A DNA stretch of 64,000 nucleotides from Amedibacterium intestinale. GTDB lineage: Bacteria; Bacillota_I; Bacilli_A; Erysipelotrichales; Erysipelotrichaceae. Of the stretch, positions 1-7,873 are shown one piece after another (position 1 is the first letter of the stretch; the number at the start of each line of letters is the position of its first letter). Under the pieces are notes generated by a model. That model worked only from the letters and a program-made list of their open reading frames with translations, did no database searches and was not told the DNA's origin. The stretch is from the NCBI RefSeq assembly GCF_010537335.1, contig NZ_AP019711.1, forward strand, positions 186,001 through 250,000, written 5' to 3'. Position numbers and translations under genes: made by a program.

Positions 1-1
1 A

Positions 2-511
2 AAAAAATTTAACTATTATATTGGCACGATTTATACATTTGATAAAAAGCAGAAAAAGGAAATAGAAGCTGTTGAGGATGTATTGAAATATGGAATGAAA
101 ACGATAGAAGAAACTTTACAAAGAGAAAAGATGAAGTTTCTTGTTGAAAAAATTGTATTTCATCAGGTGTTAGATGCGATTGATTCCTATATGTCTTTTC
201 CATATCCTTATTTAGCAATTCTTGAATCATGTGCATTTAGTTTTCGATTTGATGATCTTAAAGTGTGGGATTTCAAACAATTTTTAACTGAACTTCTTCG
301 CTTTGCAGATGAGCACGCACATATATCTTTTAATAAGAAGATTGATTTAAAAAATGTAAAGAAAGATGGCAGCATGGAAAGTGTTTGTCTGTTGTATCAT
401 TATCTTCTTAAAGAGGATGCCAATATATCTGCTCTTGGTTTTGGAAGTGTAGTATTTAATGACTCCTTTATAAAAGCGTATGCTTTATATTTATTAAAAC
501 AACATGGATAA
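2..511 (+). CDS. Hypothetical protein, 5'-truncated by window edge
   Basis: The reading frame is open from the first bases of the window, so this is the C-terminal part of a longer protein of which about 169 residues are visible. A TTG at 83 could be read as a start, but the frame continues upstream without a stop and no good ribosome site precedes that TTG. The visible part is a mixed charged and aromatic helical sequence with no membrane segment and no motif I recognise. It ends just before a hairpin terminator shared with the convergent gene to its right. Function unknown. Confidence 0.6.
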   Translation, partial: KKFNYYIGTIYTFDKKQKKEIEAVEDVLKYGMKTIEETLQREKMKFLVEKIVFHQVLDAIDSYMSFPYPYLAILESCAFSFRFDDLKVWDFKQFLTELLRFADEHAHISFNKKIDLKNVKKDGSMESVCLLYHYLLKEDANISALGFGSVVFNDSFIKAYALYLLKQHG

Positions 512-512
512 A

Positions 513-538
513 GAAAAAAGCCACATCGTGGCTTTTTG
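513..538. terminator. Bidirectional hairpin terminator
   Basis: The stem AAAAAGCCAC / GTGGCTTTTT closes on a three-base ATC loop, with A and T runs on both sides. It lies between two convergent genes and can serve both. Confidence 0.85.
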
Positions 539-543
539 AGTGC

Positions 544-1869
544 TTATTTGAATAGTTCGTCCTGATGACTTGCGAATGTATATTCTTCAATTGTGTTGCA
601 GATACGATCTTTGATCAATGCTTCTGGATCGTTTTCTAAGACACCTTCACGTACTTTTGTATATTGAATTGGCATAAACTGTGATAAAACAGCCAAGTTG
701 ATTCCTTCTTTTCTTAAGTTGGCAATCATTTTATCTTTTGCAGCAGCTACTTTTGGATTTGGCATGTAGTAACGGCTTCTATCAGAGAAACTGAATTTAC
801 GCTTGAACCATAATTCTGCATCATTTCCATGATAGTGCTTGCTCCAGTTTTTAGGTTCTTCCAACATTGCTTCTTCCAATACATCAATGAAATGTGATGT
901 TTCTACATCTGTACCATGGAACATCATTTCTTCCATATATGCCAATGAGAATAATGCTTCACGCATTGCATAAGTCATACCTGGACCAACTTTTAAAATT
1001 CCCACACCATCTTCTACCAATTCACGCAATTTATATTTTGTCTGATAATCCGTAGAGTGCCCTTCAAATACAAGGTTAGGATACTCTTTGATGGATGCCA
1101 TTAGATCAACGGCTTTGCTTCTGTCGTATTCTGTACATCCAGCATCTTTTTCTTCTACTCCAGGCTGTACAACAACTGCAATGACATCTTTCCAAGTTTC
1201 CTCTAATCCTTCTTTTGCGAAAGCTTCTTCAAATGCTTTTACAGTAGCTTTGAAATCTTCTACTTTTGTTACCTGCATACCTGCATTTTCTTCCTGTGCT
1301 CCTCCTGGAATTGGAACTTCACTTCCAACAATGTAAACAGGACGAATTGCATCAGGGTTTGTTTTTAATAATTCCTGATATGTATCTTCACAAACACGTG
1401 CAAGTTCAGCTCCACGACGAGAAATTGTTGCATCGCTTAAACGTTCATTTGGATCGTCATCAGCTACTTTCATACTTGTATCGATATGGATTTTTGTAAA
1501 TCCAGCAGCTACATAGCAGCGAACAAGTTCACGTGCTTTTTCCATAGCTTCTTTTTCAGGAAGAGAAGCGAATGTTAATGGACCTAAGTGATCGCCGCCA
1601 AGGAAAACACGATCCATAGATAATCCAGCTTTTTCTGCTTTTTCTTTTACGAAAGCCATGAAGTCAGCAGGTGTCATTCCTGTATATCCACCATTTTGAT
1701 CGACCTGGTTTGCTGTTGCTTCGATCAATACGCAGGAATTATCGCGTTTTGCTTTTTCCAGTGCAGCTTCAATAACATAATCATTTGCACTGCAGCAGGA
1801 ATAGATTCCTACTGGTTCACCTTTTTTCTGTTTTATTACAATTTGTTTTAATGGGTTTGTATTTGGCAT
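544..1869 (-). CDS. D-tagatose-bisphosphate aldolase, class II, non-catalytic subunit (GatZ/KbaZ-like)
   Basis: A 441-residue TIM-barrel protein of the GatZ/KbaZ family. In enterobacteria this subunit stabilises the catalytic GatY/KbaY aldolase that splits tagatose-1,6-bisphosphate in galactitol or N-acetylgalactosamine breakdown. Family landmarks are the N-terminal GIYSCCSAN segment, NGGYTGMTP, the LGGDHLGP motif and HIDTSMK. The start has a strong AAGGAGG upstream. No GatY/KbaY or sugar PTS gene lies beside it, so the catalytic partner must be elsewhere, or this member may act alone; some stand-alone GatZ-like proteins are not experimentally assigned. The family call is firm and the exact substrate is inferred. 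Confidence 0.88.
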   Translation of the reverse strand: MPNTNPLKQIVIKQKKGEPVGIYSCCSANDYVIEAALEKAKRDNSCVLIEATANQVDQNGGYTGMTPADFMAFVKEKAEKAGLSMDRVFLGGDHLGPLTFASLPEKEAMEKARELVRCYVAAGFTKIHIDTSMKVADDDPNERLSDATISRRGAELARVCEDTYQELLKTNPDAIRPVYIVGSEVPIPGGAQEENAGMQVTKVEDFKATVKAFEEAFAKEGLEETWKDVIAVVVQPGVEEKDAGCTEYDRSKAVDLMASIKEYPNLVFEGHSTDYQTKYKLRELVEDGVGILKVGPGMTYAMREALFSLAYMEEMMFHGTDVETSHFIDVLEEAMLEEPKNWSKHYHGNDAELWFKRKFSFSDRSRYYMPNPKVAAAKDKMIANLRKEGINLAVLSQFMPIQYTKVREGVLENDPEALIKDRICNTIEEYTFASHQDELFK

Positions 1870-1965
1870 GATAAAAATCCTCCTTAATATCTAAGCAAAT
1901 TATAGCACTTTTGTTAAGAAAGTAAACGAATACATTAGTTTGTGCAAGTTAATGATTGAAAAATG

Positions 1966-1998
1966 CAAAACAGCAGGAATGTTAACTTCCCTGCTGTA
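1966..1998 (-). terminator. Terminator overlapping the stop codon of the RluA gene
   Basis: Stem ACAGCAGGAA / TTCCCTGCTGT (one bulged base) followed on the minus strand by a T-rich tract. The upstream arm lies in the last codons of the pseudouridine synthase gene, and the loop holds its stop codon. Confidence 0.7.
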
Positions 1999-2872
1999 TT
2001 ACTTTTGTTATATCTGCTGGCATTGTACACTCGACACATAGTTCTTTTTGAAGAATAGGATGGTAAAACTTTAACCTAAATGCGTGTAATGCCAAACGCT
2101 GTATTCTTGTATCTTTTGTCCCATATAAAGGATCACTTAACAAGGGATGCTGAATTGAAGATAAATGGACACGAATCTGATGGGTTCTACCTGTATGCAG
2201 AATGCAATGCACCATACTAAAGTTTTTATATTTTTTTATGGTCATAACATCGGTACAGGCAGGCTTTCCAGTATTTGAAATCCGCATTTTTTTAGCGTTA
2301 TGACGATCTCTTCCGATAGGTTTGTTGATTGTCATATGATTTCTAGGTAAATGTCCCTGTATGAGTGCTATATATTCTCTATGAATTTTTTTATCCTTTA
2401 ACATAGTATCTAGCATAGGCTGAAAAAAAGGGATCTTGCAAAATAATACCAGACCGCTAGTTTCAATATCTAGACGATGAAGAGGGCGTACAGGAATTTG
2501 ATATCCCTGCTGCATATAATATGCTTTTACTCGATTTGATAAGGTGTGAGCAGTATTTGTGCCATCGGAGTGAACAAGCAGAGTGCTAGGTTTATTGACT
2601 GCCAAAAAGATATCATCTTCATAACAAATATCAATAGGAGTAAAATCAGGTTCTATATCATCCTCCACTTCAGGAAGCTGTATGCATACTATATCACCTT
2701 TTTTTACAGCAGTGTTTTGTTTGATCGTTTCTTTACTTATTGAGATTTTTCCTTCCTGATATAAAAGATATCGATTCTTTTTGGATTGATATAACTGTTC
2801 TAAAATCATATCGGTTGTACAATCAGTATCTATGTTTATATACAGCTTTTTATATTTTAATGTAAGTTTCAT
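1982..2872 (-). CDS. RluA-family pseudouridine synthase
   Basis: A 296-residue RNA pseudouridine synthase of the RluA/RluC/RluD type, which isomerises specific uridines in rRNA or tRNA. The catalytic signature HRLDIETSGLVL, with the nucleophilic Asp, is near residue 135, and the later RTHQIRVHLSSIQHPLLSDPLYG block is typical of the family. The first 60 or so residues form a small S4-like RNA-binding domain. It is a single-gene unit with its own terminator. Which RluA subtype it is (RluD for 23S helix 69, or another) cannot be told from sequence alone. Confidence 0.9.
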   Translation of the reverse strand: MKLTLKYKKLYINIDTDCTTDMILEQLYQSKKNRYLLYQEGKISISKETIKQNTAVKKGDIVCIQLPEVEDDIEPDFTPIDICYEDDIFLAVNKPSTLLVHSDGTNTAHTLSNRVKAYYMQQGYQIPVRPLHRLDIETSGLVLFCKIPFFQPMLDTMLKDKKIHREYIALIQGHLPRNHMTINKPIGRDRHNAKKMRISNTGKPACTDVMTIKKYKNFSMVHCILHTGRTHQIRVHLSSIQHPLLSDPLYGTKDTRIQRLALHAFRLKFYHPILQKELCVECTMPADITKVIQQGS

Positions 2873-2955
2873 TGTTTATGTTCCTTTTCTATATGGGTAG
2901 GATAGCATATTTCATAATATTGAGCAAATAGTTTTTAATTCATATATATTGGTGC

Positions 2956-2961
2956 TATAAT
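2956..2961 (+). promoter_or_regulatory. Probable -10 box of the desulfoferrodoxin gene
   Basis: A perfect TATAAT lies about 50 bp before the start codon. The matching -35 is weak (T-rich, around 2932-2937), so the promoter may need an activator or rely on an extended context. Confidence 0.5.
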
Positions 2962-3012
2962 ATAAATGTATTCAAGGAATAAAAGAATTTTAGATTCTTA
3001 GGAGGAAAGAAT

Positions 3013-3393
3013 ATGAAATTATTAAAATGCCCAATTTGCGGTAACATTGTGGAAATGATTGAAGACAAAGGTGTTCCAGTAATGTGCTGCGGAAAACCAA
3101 TGGTTGAATTAAATGCAAACACAACAGATGGTGCTGTAGAAAAACATGTACCAGTAGTCGAAATAAATGGTGATATCTTAACAGTAAAAGTTGGTTCTGT
3201 AGAACATCCAATGTTGGAAGAACACTATATTACAATGGTTTTAGTTGAATTTGATAATCGAGTTCTACGTGTAAACTTAAAACCAAATGAAAAACCAGAA
3301 GCAGTATTTGCTTTAAACGGATATAAAGGAAATGTTAACGTTTATGAATACTGCAACTTACATGGTTTGTGGAAAACAGAAGTTGAAGCATAA
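3013..3393 (+). CDS. dfx: Desulfoferrodoxin (superoxide reductase)
   Basis: A 126-residue two-iron-centre superoxide reductase, which reduces superoxide to hydrogen peroxide in the cytoplasm of anaerobes. Center I is a desulforedoxin-like site with Cys6, Cys9, Cys25 and Cys26. The catalytic center II ligands are visible as EKHVPV (His45), HPMLEEH (His65, His71) and CNLHGLW (Cys114, His117). Length and motif order match class I enzymes. An excellent AGGAGG precedes the ATG, and a strong terminator follows, so it is monocistronic. Its presence implies an anaerobe that meets transient oxygen. Confidence 0.96.
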   Translation: MKLLKCPICGNIVEMIEDKGVPVMCCGKPMVELNANTTDGAVEKHVPVVEINGDILTVKVGSVEHPMLEEHYITMVLVEFDNRVLRVNLKPNEKPEAVFALNGYKGNVNVYEYCNLHGLWKTEVEA

Positions 3394-3394
3394 A

Positions 3395-3424
3395 TAAAAA
3401 ATGTCCAAGTACTGGACATTTTTA
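3395..3424. terminator. Bidirectional hairpin terminator
   Basis: Stem AAAAATGTCCA / TGGACATTTTT with a five-base loop, lying between the convergent dfx and dehydrogenase genes. Confidence 0.85.
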
Positions 3425-4276
3425 TTTTACATTCTCATAATAATGAAGCAAAGCCTGTGTACCTTTGTTTCCTTCACCGTTTTTTTCTAATTCTTCATAC
3501 ATGGAACAAACAGAATTTAACATCTGCAATTCGTTTTTATCTTTCATTTCCTGCTGAACGATATGCATGTCTTTTACAAAATGCTTGATATAAAATCCTG
3601 GTTCAAAATCATTGTTTAAAACTCTTGGTGCTGTATGATCCATCTGCCAGCTTCCAGCCGCACCTTTTCGTATGGCATCTAGTACAGATTCTACTTCAAG
3701 TCCCTGTGCTTTTGCATAGACAATAGCTTCACTCATAGCGGCAACAGCACCGGCTACGGCAATCTGGTTACATGCTTTGCAGTGCTGTCCATTTCCAGCT
3801 TCTCCCATATAATGCAGGGATGTCCCCATACAGCTGAAAAGAGGAACGATTTTTTCATAGGTTTCTTTATCTCCACCTGCCATAATGCTTAAGGTGGCGT
3901 TTTTAGCTCCGCTATCTCCTCCAGATACAGGTGCATCCAACATAGACAAACCTAATTCTTTTGCTTTTTGATATAATTGTTTTGCCAATTGTGGAGAACT
4001 TGTCGTCATATCAACAAGAATAGCTCCTTTTGAGACATGAGTGAATATCTCCTGATAAACTTCTTCTACATCTTTTGGATATCCCACCATTGTAAAAATA
4101 ACTTCTGCTTTCTGCACACACTCTTCTATAGTTTTACAAACATGTATTCCTTCCTTTTTTAAAGGTTCTGCTTTTTGATATGTTCGATTATATACAGATA
4201 CATCATGACCTTTTTCATGTAAATGAAGAAGCATATGTTTTCCCATTACACCAGTTCCAATCCATGCGATTTTCAT
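3422..4276 (-). CDS. NAD(P)-binding 3-hydroxyisobutyrate dehydrogenase-family oxidoreductase
   Basis: A 284-residue beta-hydroxyacid dehydrogenase (HIBADH / tartronate semialdehyde reductase / GLYR1 family). The N-terminal Rossmann motif is GTGVMGKHML, the substrate-loop signature is DAPVSGGDSGA, and the catalytic Lys lies in GNGQHCKACNQ. I place the start at the ATG at 4276, preceded by AGGAG. A longer open frame upstream encodes an unrelated hydrophobic stretch and is not supported. It follows the YlbJ-like gene by 23 bp and is probably co-transcribed with it. The exact substrate is not deducible. Confidence 0.9.
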   Translation of the reverse strand: MKIAWIGTGVMGKHMLLHLHEKGHDVSVYNRTYQKAEPLKKEGIHVCKTIEECVQKAEVIFTMVGYPKDVEEVYQEIFTHVSKGAILVDMTTSSPQLAKQLYQKAKELGLSMLDAPVSGGDSGAKNATLSIMAGGDKETYEKIVPLFSCMGTSLHYMGEAGNGQHCKACNQIAVAGAVAAMSEAIVYAKAQGLEVESVLDAIRKGAAGSWQMDHTAPRVLNNDFEPGFYIKHFVKDMHIVQQEMKDKNELQMLNSVCSMYEELEKNGEGNKGTQALLHYYENVK

Positions 4277-4299
4277 AATTATCACTCTCCTGTTTTCTA

Positions 4300-5193
4300 T
4301 TATAACGCAAAACTTAGAATTAAAAAGAAAAGAAGAGAAAACAATGCCTGCAGAATACGAAAACATAGAAAGCGAGGATAGGATAGATGCGTATAGTTAA
4401 GGAAAGAAAAAATCTGCATGTGTACACAAAGTCCACCAAAACCTAAAAGCATGGAAATAAAACATTGTTTTAAAAAAGTATGGCAGGAAAGATTGGATAT
4501 AATGTATACGCCACTGGAAAATTCCTGAATGATTTGTAGAGGAAGAGATACTGCTTCTGGCAGAAATTGAAAAAAGAGTGTACTGATACTCATAAATACC
4601 ATAAGATATCCACCTATCATAAAAAGGGTTATTCCACTTTCCTTAATTGCATCGCTAAGCAGCGAAAAGGATAATTGTGTTTTGTTTGGATGTGGAAAAG
4701 TTGCATATACTGGAGTAGAACGTGTTATAAAAAGAAGGGTGAGTCCTGATAAAAGCTGTGCAGCATATAATAGAAAACCAATTTTAAGAGAATGAAACAA
4801 TACTTCACCAATTGTTAAAACAACAAAGCCAATCGTAGGAAAACAGCAGGTATATAACAAACGTTTTCTTTGAGATTCTTCAATATGACACACATAGCAT
4901 TGTTCATCTAAAAATCCTGATGAAGCAGGAAATCCTAAAAAGATACTGCATATAAGAAAAGCGAATACATCTTTCGATACACCAAAGCATTTACACAGCC
5001 ATTTTGGAGTAAAGGCATATAAGAGATTTGTTTTATACAGCAAGCGAATAAGAACCATTGTGACAAACATAGAAGGTACTAGTTTTTCAAACCATAGAGT
5101 TAAAGCTTCTTTTGTAGAAGCGTAGGTTAAAGAACCAAATGCCAGAGATAAAAGAAAACAAAGAAATAGGCCATAAGGAATTATTTTTCGCAT
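4300..5193 (-). CDS. YlbJ-like multi-spanning membrane protein (nucleoside-recognition/Gate-type)
   Basis: A 297-residue membrane protein with about eight hydrophobic segments. The arrangement, with an N-terminal anchor, then WFEKLVPSMFVTMVLIRLL and the GFPASSGFLDE turn, resembles the YlbJ family (nucleoside recognition 'Gate' domain), known in Bacillus as a sporulation membrane protein. This match is by pattern, not alignment, so the assignment is moderate. It is the first gene of a two-gene minus-strand unit with the downstream dehydrogenase. The start has a GGTGATT ribosome site. Confidence 0.6.
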   Translation of the reverse strand: MRKIIPYGLFLCFLLSLAFGSLTYASTKEALTLWFEKLVPSMFVTMVLIRLLYKTNLLYAFTPKWLCKCFGVSKDVFAFLICSIFLGFPASSGFLDEQCYVCHIEESQRKRLLYTCCFPTIGFVVLTIGEVLFHSLKIGFLLYAAQLLSGLTLLFITRSTPVYATFPHPNKTQLSFSLLSDAIKESGITLFMIGGYLMVFMSISTLFFQFLPEAVSLPLQIIQEFSSGVYIISNLSCHTFLKQCFISMLLGFGGLCVHMQIFSFLNYTHLSYPRFLCFRILQALFSLLFFLILSFAL

Positions 5194-5262
5194 AGAATCA
5201 CCTATACACTATATGAAAGATAAATACATAACATGTACAGGGGGGATTGCATAAAAAAGAGG

Positions 5263-5290
5263 TTGTCAGTTTTATAAAATATGGTAAACT
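5263..5290 (+). promoter_or_regulatory. Promoter of the CDF transporter gene
   Basis: TTGTCA (5263-5268), 16-bp spacer, TAAACT (5285-5290), about 30 bp upstream of the start codon. Confidence 0.55.
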
Positions 5291-5320
5291 ATACATTTGT
5301 ACAGATAAGGGTGATAGAAA

Positions 5321-6490
5321 ATGATTTCGTTTTTAGCAAAAACATTTATTAAGGATTATCAAAATACAGAGGATGAAAATGTTCGCCATGCCTATGGCAA
5401 TTTAACAAGCCTTGTAGGAATCGTAAACAACATTGTTTTGTTTATATTTAAGTTTATGGCGGGGACACTTGCAGGAAGTGTTTCCATTACTGCAGATGCA
5501 GTTAACAATCTTTCGGATGCGGGAAGTTCCATCATTTCTTTGATTAGCTTTCGCTTATCCTCACGCCCTGCGGATGAGGAGCATCCATTTGGTCATGCCA
5601 GATATGAATGTATCGCAAGTATGCTGGTTGCCTGTTTGATTCTTTTGCTGGGATTTGAATTGATTAAAACTAGTGCAGGAAAAATTCTTCATCCTGAAGA
5701 AGTGCTGTTTTCATGGGTAAGTGTGATTGTTTTAGTAGTTTCTATTGGTGTAAAACTTTGGATGTATATGTACAATCATCATTATGGAAAAGTATTATCT
5801 TCCAGTATCATGGAGGCAACAGCTGCGGATAGTATTAGTGATGTCATGGCTACCGGTGCAGTATTGTTATCTACGATTTTATCTCCAATTTTACATTTTA
5901 ATTTAGATGGATATATGGGGGTTATCGTTGCCTGCCTGATTATTTATGCAGGTGGAGGAATCATTAAGTCTGCATTAGATGAACTGCTTGGAAAAGCTCC
6001 CAGCAAAGAACTTGTACAATCTTTAAAAGACAAAATTTATGAATATGATGGAGTTTTAGGGATTCATGATTTGATTATCCATGATTATGGGGTCAATCGT
6101 TTGTTTGCCAGTGTGCATGTTGAAGTGGATTATAAAGTAGATGTTATGAAATCTCATGATATGGTTGATAATATTGAAAGAGATGTAAAAAAATCTATGG
6201 GAATAGAATTGGTTATTCATATGGACCCAATTAAAAGAGATGATCCAGTTACAAATGAATTAAAAGAATTTATAAAAAAAGCATTAAAAGCAATTCATAA
6301 GGATCTAACCCTGCATGATTTCAGGGTAGTGTCAGGAGATACCCACATGAATGTTATTTTTGATGTTGTTGTACCATATCATTTAAAATTAGAAAATAAT
6401 GAAATTTTACAAGAATTAAAGAAACAGGTCGATCAGAAGTATGATGCCTGCTATTTGGTTGTTACATTTGATAAAGATTATGCAGGATAA
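5321..6490 (+). CDS. Cation diffusion facilitator (CDF) family transporter
   Basis: A 389-residue metal/proton antiporter, which exports divalent metals such as Zn2+, Fe2+ or Mn2+ across the cytoplasmic membrane. The six-helix domain carries the metal-site motif DAVNNLSDAGSS in helix 2 (Asp pair) and HPFGHARYE after it; a second Asp/Asp pair (DSISDVMAT) is in helix 5. The cytoplasmic C-terminal domain (about 210-300) is the ferredoxin-like dimerisation domain, and the protein has an extra C-terminal repeat of that type to residue 389, longer than minimal CDF proteins. Metal specificity cannot be read safely. It is monocistronic. Confidence 0.92.
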   Translation: MISFLAKTFIKDYQNTEDENVRHAYGNLTSLVGIVNNIVLFIFKFMAGTLAGSVSITADAVNNLSDAGSSIISLISFRLSSRPADEEHPFGHARYECIASMLVACLILLLGFELIKTSAGKILHPEEVLFSWVSVIVLVVSIGVKLWMYMYNHHYGKVLSSSIMEATAADSISDVMATGAVLLSTILSPILHFNLDGYMGVIVACLIIYAGGGIIKSALDELLGKAPSKELVQSLKDKIYEYDGVLGIHDLIIHDYGVNRLFASVHVEVDYKVDVMKSHDMVDNIERDVKKSMGIELVIHMDPIKRDDPVTNELKEFIKKALKAIHKDLTLHDFRVVSGDTHMNVIFDVVVPYHLKLENNEILQELKKQVDQKYDACYLVVTFDKDYAG

Positions 6491-6526
6491 AAAAAGAAGC
6501 AGAGCTTAAGTTTCTGCTTTTTTATT
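6491..6526. terminator. Bidirectional hairpin terminator
   Basis: Stem AAGCAGA / TCTGCTT with A-rich and T-rich flanks between convergent CDF and pgeF genes. Confidence 0.75.
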
Positions 6527-7283
6527 TCAACATAATGTATGTCATATGTCTTCCACAGTTATGATCTCTTCGATAAGAGAAGAAAGCATCATTTTCCTGG
6601 AAGGTATCGTTTCGATCTATATGAATGTTTTCCGCTAAAACACCAGCATTTAAAAGCATTTGCATATTTAATCCTTTATTATCCATATATGCTTTATCTT
6701 CATTTTTTCTTATAAGATAAGAAGAGGTATCAAAGCTCATCGCCTGTACTTTTTCAATTACATCCATTCCAATTTCTAAACTGTTTTTTTCAATGGCACA
6801 ACCGATGTAGGCTTGTAGATTTGCTGGATCAACGCCTTCTGTCTGTATGATATGAGATACTACTTTTGATGTGATTTCTTTCACTGTTCCCTGCCATCCA
6901 CTGTGAATTGCCGCAACTAAAGAAGTTATAGGATCATATAAAAGCACAGGAACACAGTCTGCATGAAAAACACCTAAGACAATGCCTTTTTCTGTTGTGT
7001 ACAAAGCATCACAATCCGCAATACCATCTTCATAATGTAAGCTACCTTTTCCTTTATCTTTGTTTTCCACTTTATAAAAATGATCGCTGTGTGTCTGACA
7101 GGCAAAAACACAATCGCTTAAATCTTTTCCTATTTCTTTTCCAAATGCTTTTCGATTTTCTAAAATATTGTCTTTATTTCCTGGAACGTGAAGTGCCATG
7201 TTGCCGTTTTCTTTTTCATGGGGATCACGCAATGTTGTGCCAGATAAAATATATGAATTATTCATCCATGGTTTTAATTTCAT
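6522..7283 (-). CDS. pgeF: Peptidoglycan editing factor PgeF (YfiH/laccase-domain family)
   Basis: A 253-residue YfiH-family protein. Members hydrolyse misincorporated amino acids in peptidoglycan precursors, and some act on purine nucleosides. The zinc-site residues are visible in order as His of CQTHSDH, Cys of HADCVPVLLYDP and His of AAIHSGWQGT. The IGCAIEKNSLEIGMDV block is also characteristic. I choose the ATG at 7283, which has AAGGAGG six bases upstream; the longer open frame would add a spurious hydrophobic leader. It is the last chromosomal gene before the ICE, transcribed away from it. Confidence 0.92.
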   Translation of the reverse strand: MKLKPWMNNSYILSGTTLRDPHEKENGNMALHVPGNKDNILENRKAFGKEIGKDLSDCVFACQTHSDHFYKVENKDKGKGSLHYEDGIADCDALYTTEKGIVLGVFHADCVPVLLYDPITSLVAAIHSGWQGTVKEITSKVVSHIIQTEGVDPANLQAYIGCAIEKNSLEIGMDVIEKVQAMSFDTSSYLIRKNEDKAYMDNKGLNMQMLLNAGVLAENIHIDRNDTFQENDAFFSYRRDHNCGRHMTYIMLK

Positions 7284-7322
7284 AAAGAAACCTCCTTCTG
7301 TGTATTGTATGTGTGCAGATGC

Positions 7323-7351
7323 AGTATATATGATAAAGAAAAGAAATGCAA
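7323..7351 (-). promoter_or_regulatory. Promoter of pgeF
   Basis: Read on the minus strand: TTGCAT, 17-bp spacer, TATACT, placing transcription start about 30 bp before the pgeF start codon. Confidence 0.6.
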
Positions 7352-7408
7352 ATAGAAGAAACAAAAACCTGGTAAAAGCAGGGATACATCGTAATAAATA
7401 AAAATGAT

Positions 7409-7457
7409 AGTGCTGTTTTCCTTTTGGGATATGAAAGGTAAAAACAGTACTTTTTTA
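7409..7457 (+). terminator. Orphan terminator-like hairpin between pgeF and the ICE
   Basis: Arms AGTGCTGTTTT / AAAACAGTACT (one G-U pair) followed by a run of T on the plus strand. No plus-strand gene precedes it, so it is either a leader structure or a leftover terminator. Confidence 0.4.
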
Positions 7458-7550
7458 TTAGGGAGTATTTGTATCACAAATAATAATTGTTCTTATTAAG
7501 GGGAATACTATTGAAAGTCTTTCCTTTATTATAAAAAGAAAATGTAAAAA

Positions 7551-7568
7551 AACAAAAAAATTAGCACT
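7551..7568 (+). repeat. Putative attL: left copy of 18-bp direct repeat at the ICE boundary
   Basis: AACAAAAAAATTAGCACT at 7551-7568 matches 45995-46012 at 17 of 18 positions. The right copy runs into the CIRCE operator of hrcA. The position outside all ICE genes and next to the integrase arm repeats supports an attachment-site role. The precise crossover cannot be fixed by reading alone. Confidence 0.65.
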
Positions 7569-7695
7569 ATGTACTTGTTATTACAGCGTAGCTTTTGTCT
7601 TAGTTCATAGAGTGCCGTAAAGTGCCTATTTACAGGCTTTTCACGGGTTTTATGAATTTATCACATTTCATCAAAAATCGTCAATATACAAAAAT

Positions 7696-7718
7696 TTGGT
7701 GTCAAAATTGGTGTCAAA
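7696..7718 (+). repeat. Integrase arm-type direct repeats, left end
   Basis: Two copies of TTGGTGTCAAA at 7696-7706 and 7708-7718. The same 11-mer occurs twice at the right end (45901-45922). Paired terminal repeats of this kind are the arm sites bound by the N-terminal domain of Tn916-type integrases; the role here is inferred from position. Confidence 0.65.
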
Positions 7719-7782
7719 TAACCTTGATTTGAGATTTTGATGAGTAACACATCAGTAAAAAAATTGAATATTTTATAGACTA

Positions 7783-7840
7783 TGGAACGCCTAAAATGAC
7801 GTTCCTTTTCTATTTCCAGCCGTTCTTATTGGACGGCTAT
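7783..7840 (+). promoter_or_regulatory. Two consecutive leader hairpins before the adhesin gene
   Basis: GGAACG / CGTTCC (7783-7804) followed by TTTTCTATTT, then AGCCGTTC / GGACGGCT (7818-7838) followed by TATTTTATT. Both look like short intrinsic terminators placed in the leader of the surface-protein gene, suggesting attenuation or insulation from transcripts entering from the element end. Confidence 0.45.
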
Positions 7841-7873
7841 TTTATTACCCAAAATGAAAGGAGCATTAGATTT

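Noticed and set aside
4277-4366. Longer N terminus of the dehydrogenase
   Set aside because: The extension encodes a Phe/Ser-rich stretch overlapping the upstream gene and would precede the Rossmann motif by 30 residues; GTGVMG normally starts within ten residues of the N terminus.
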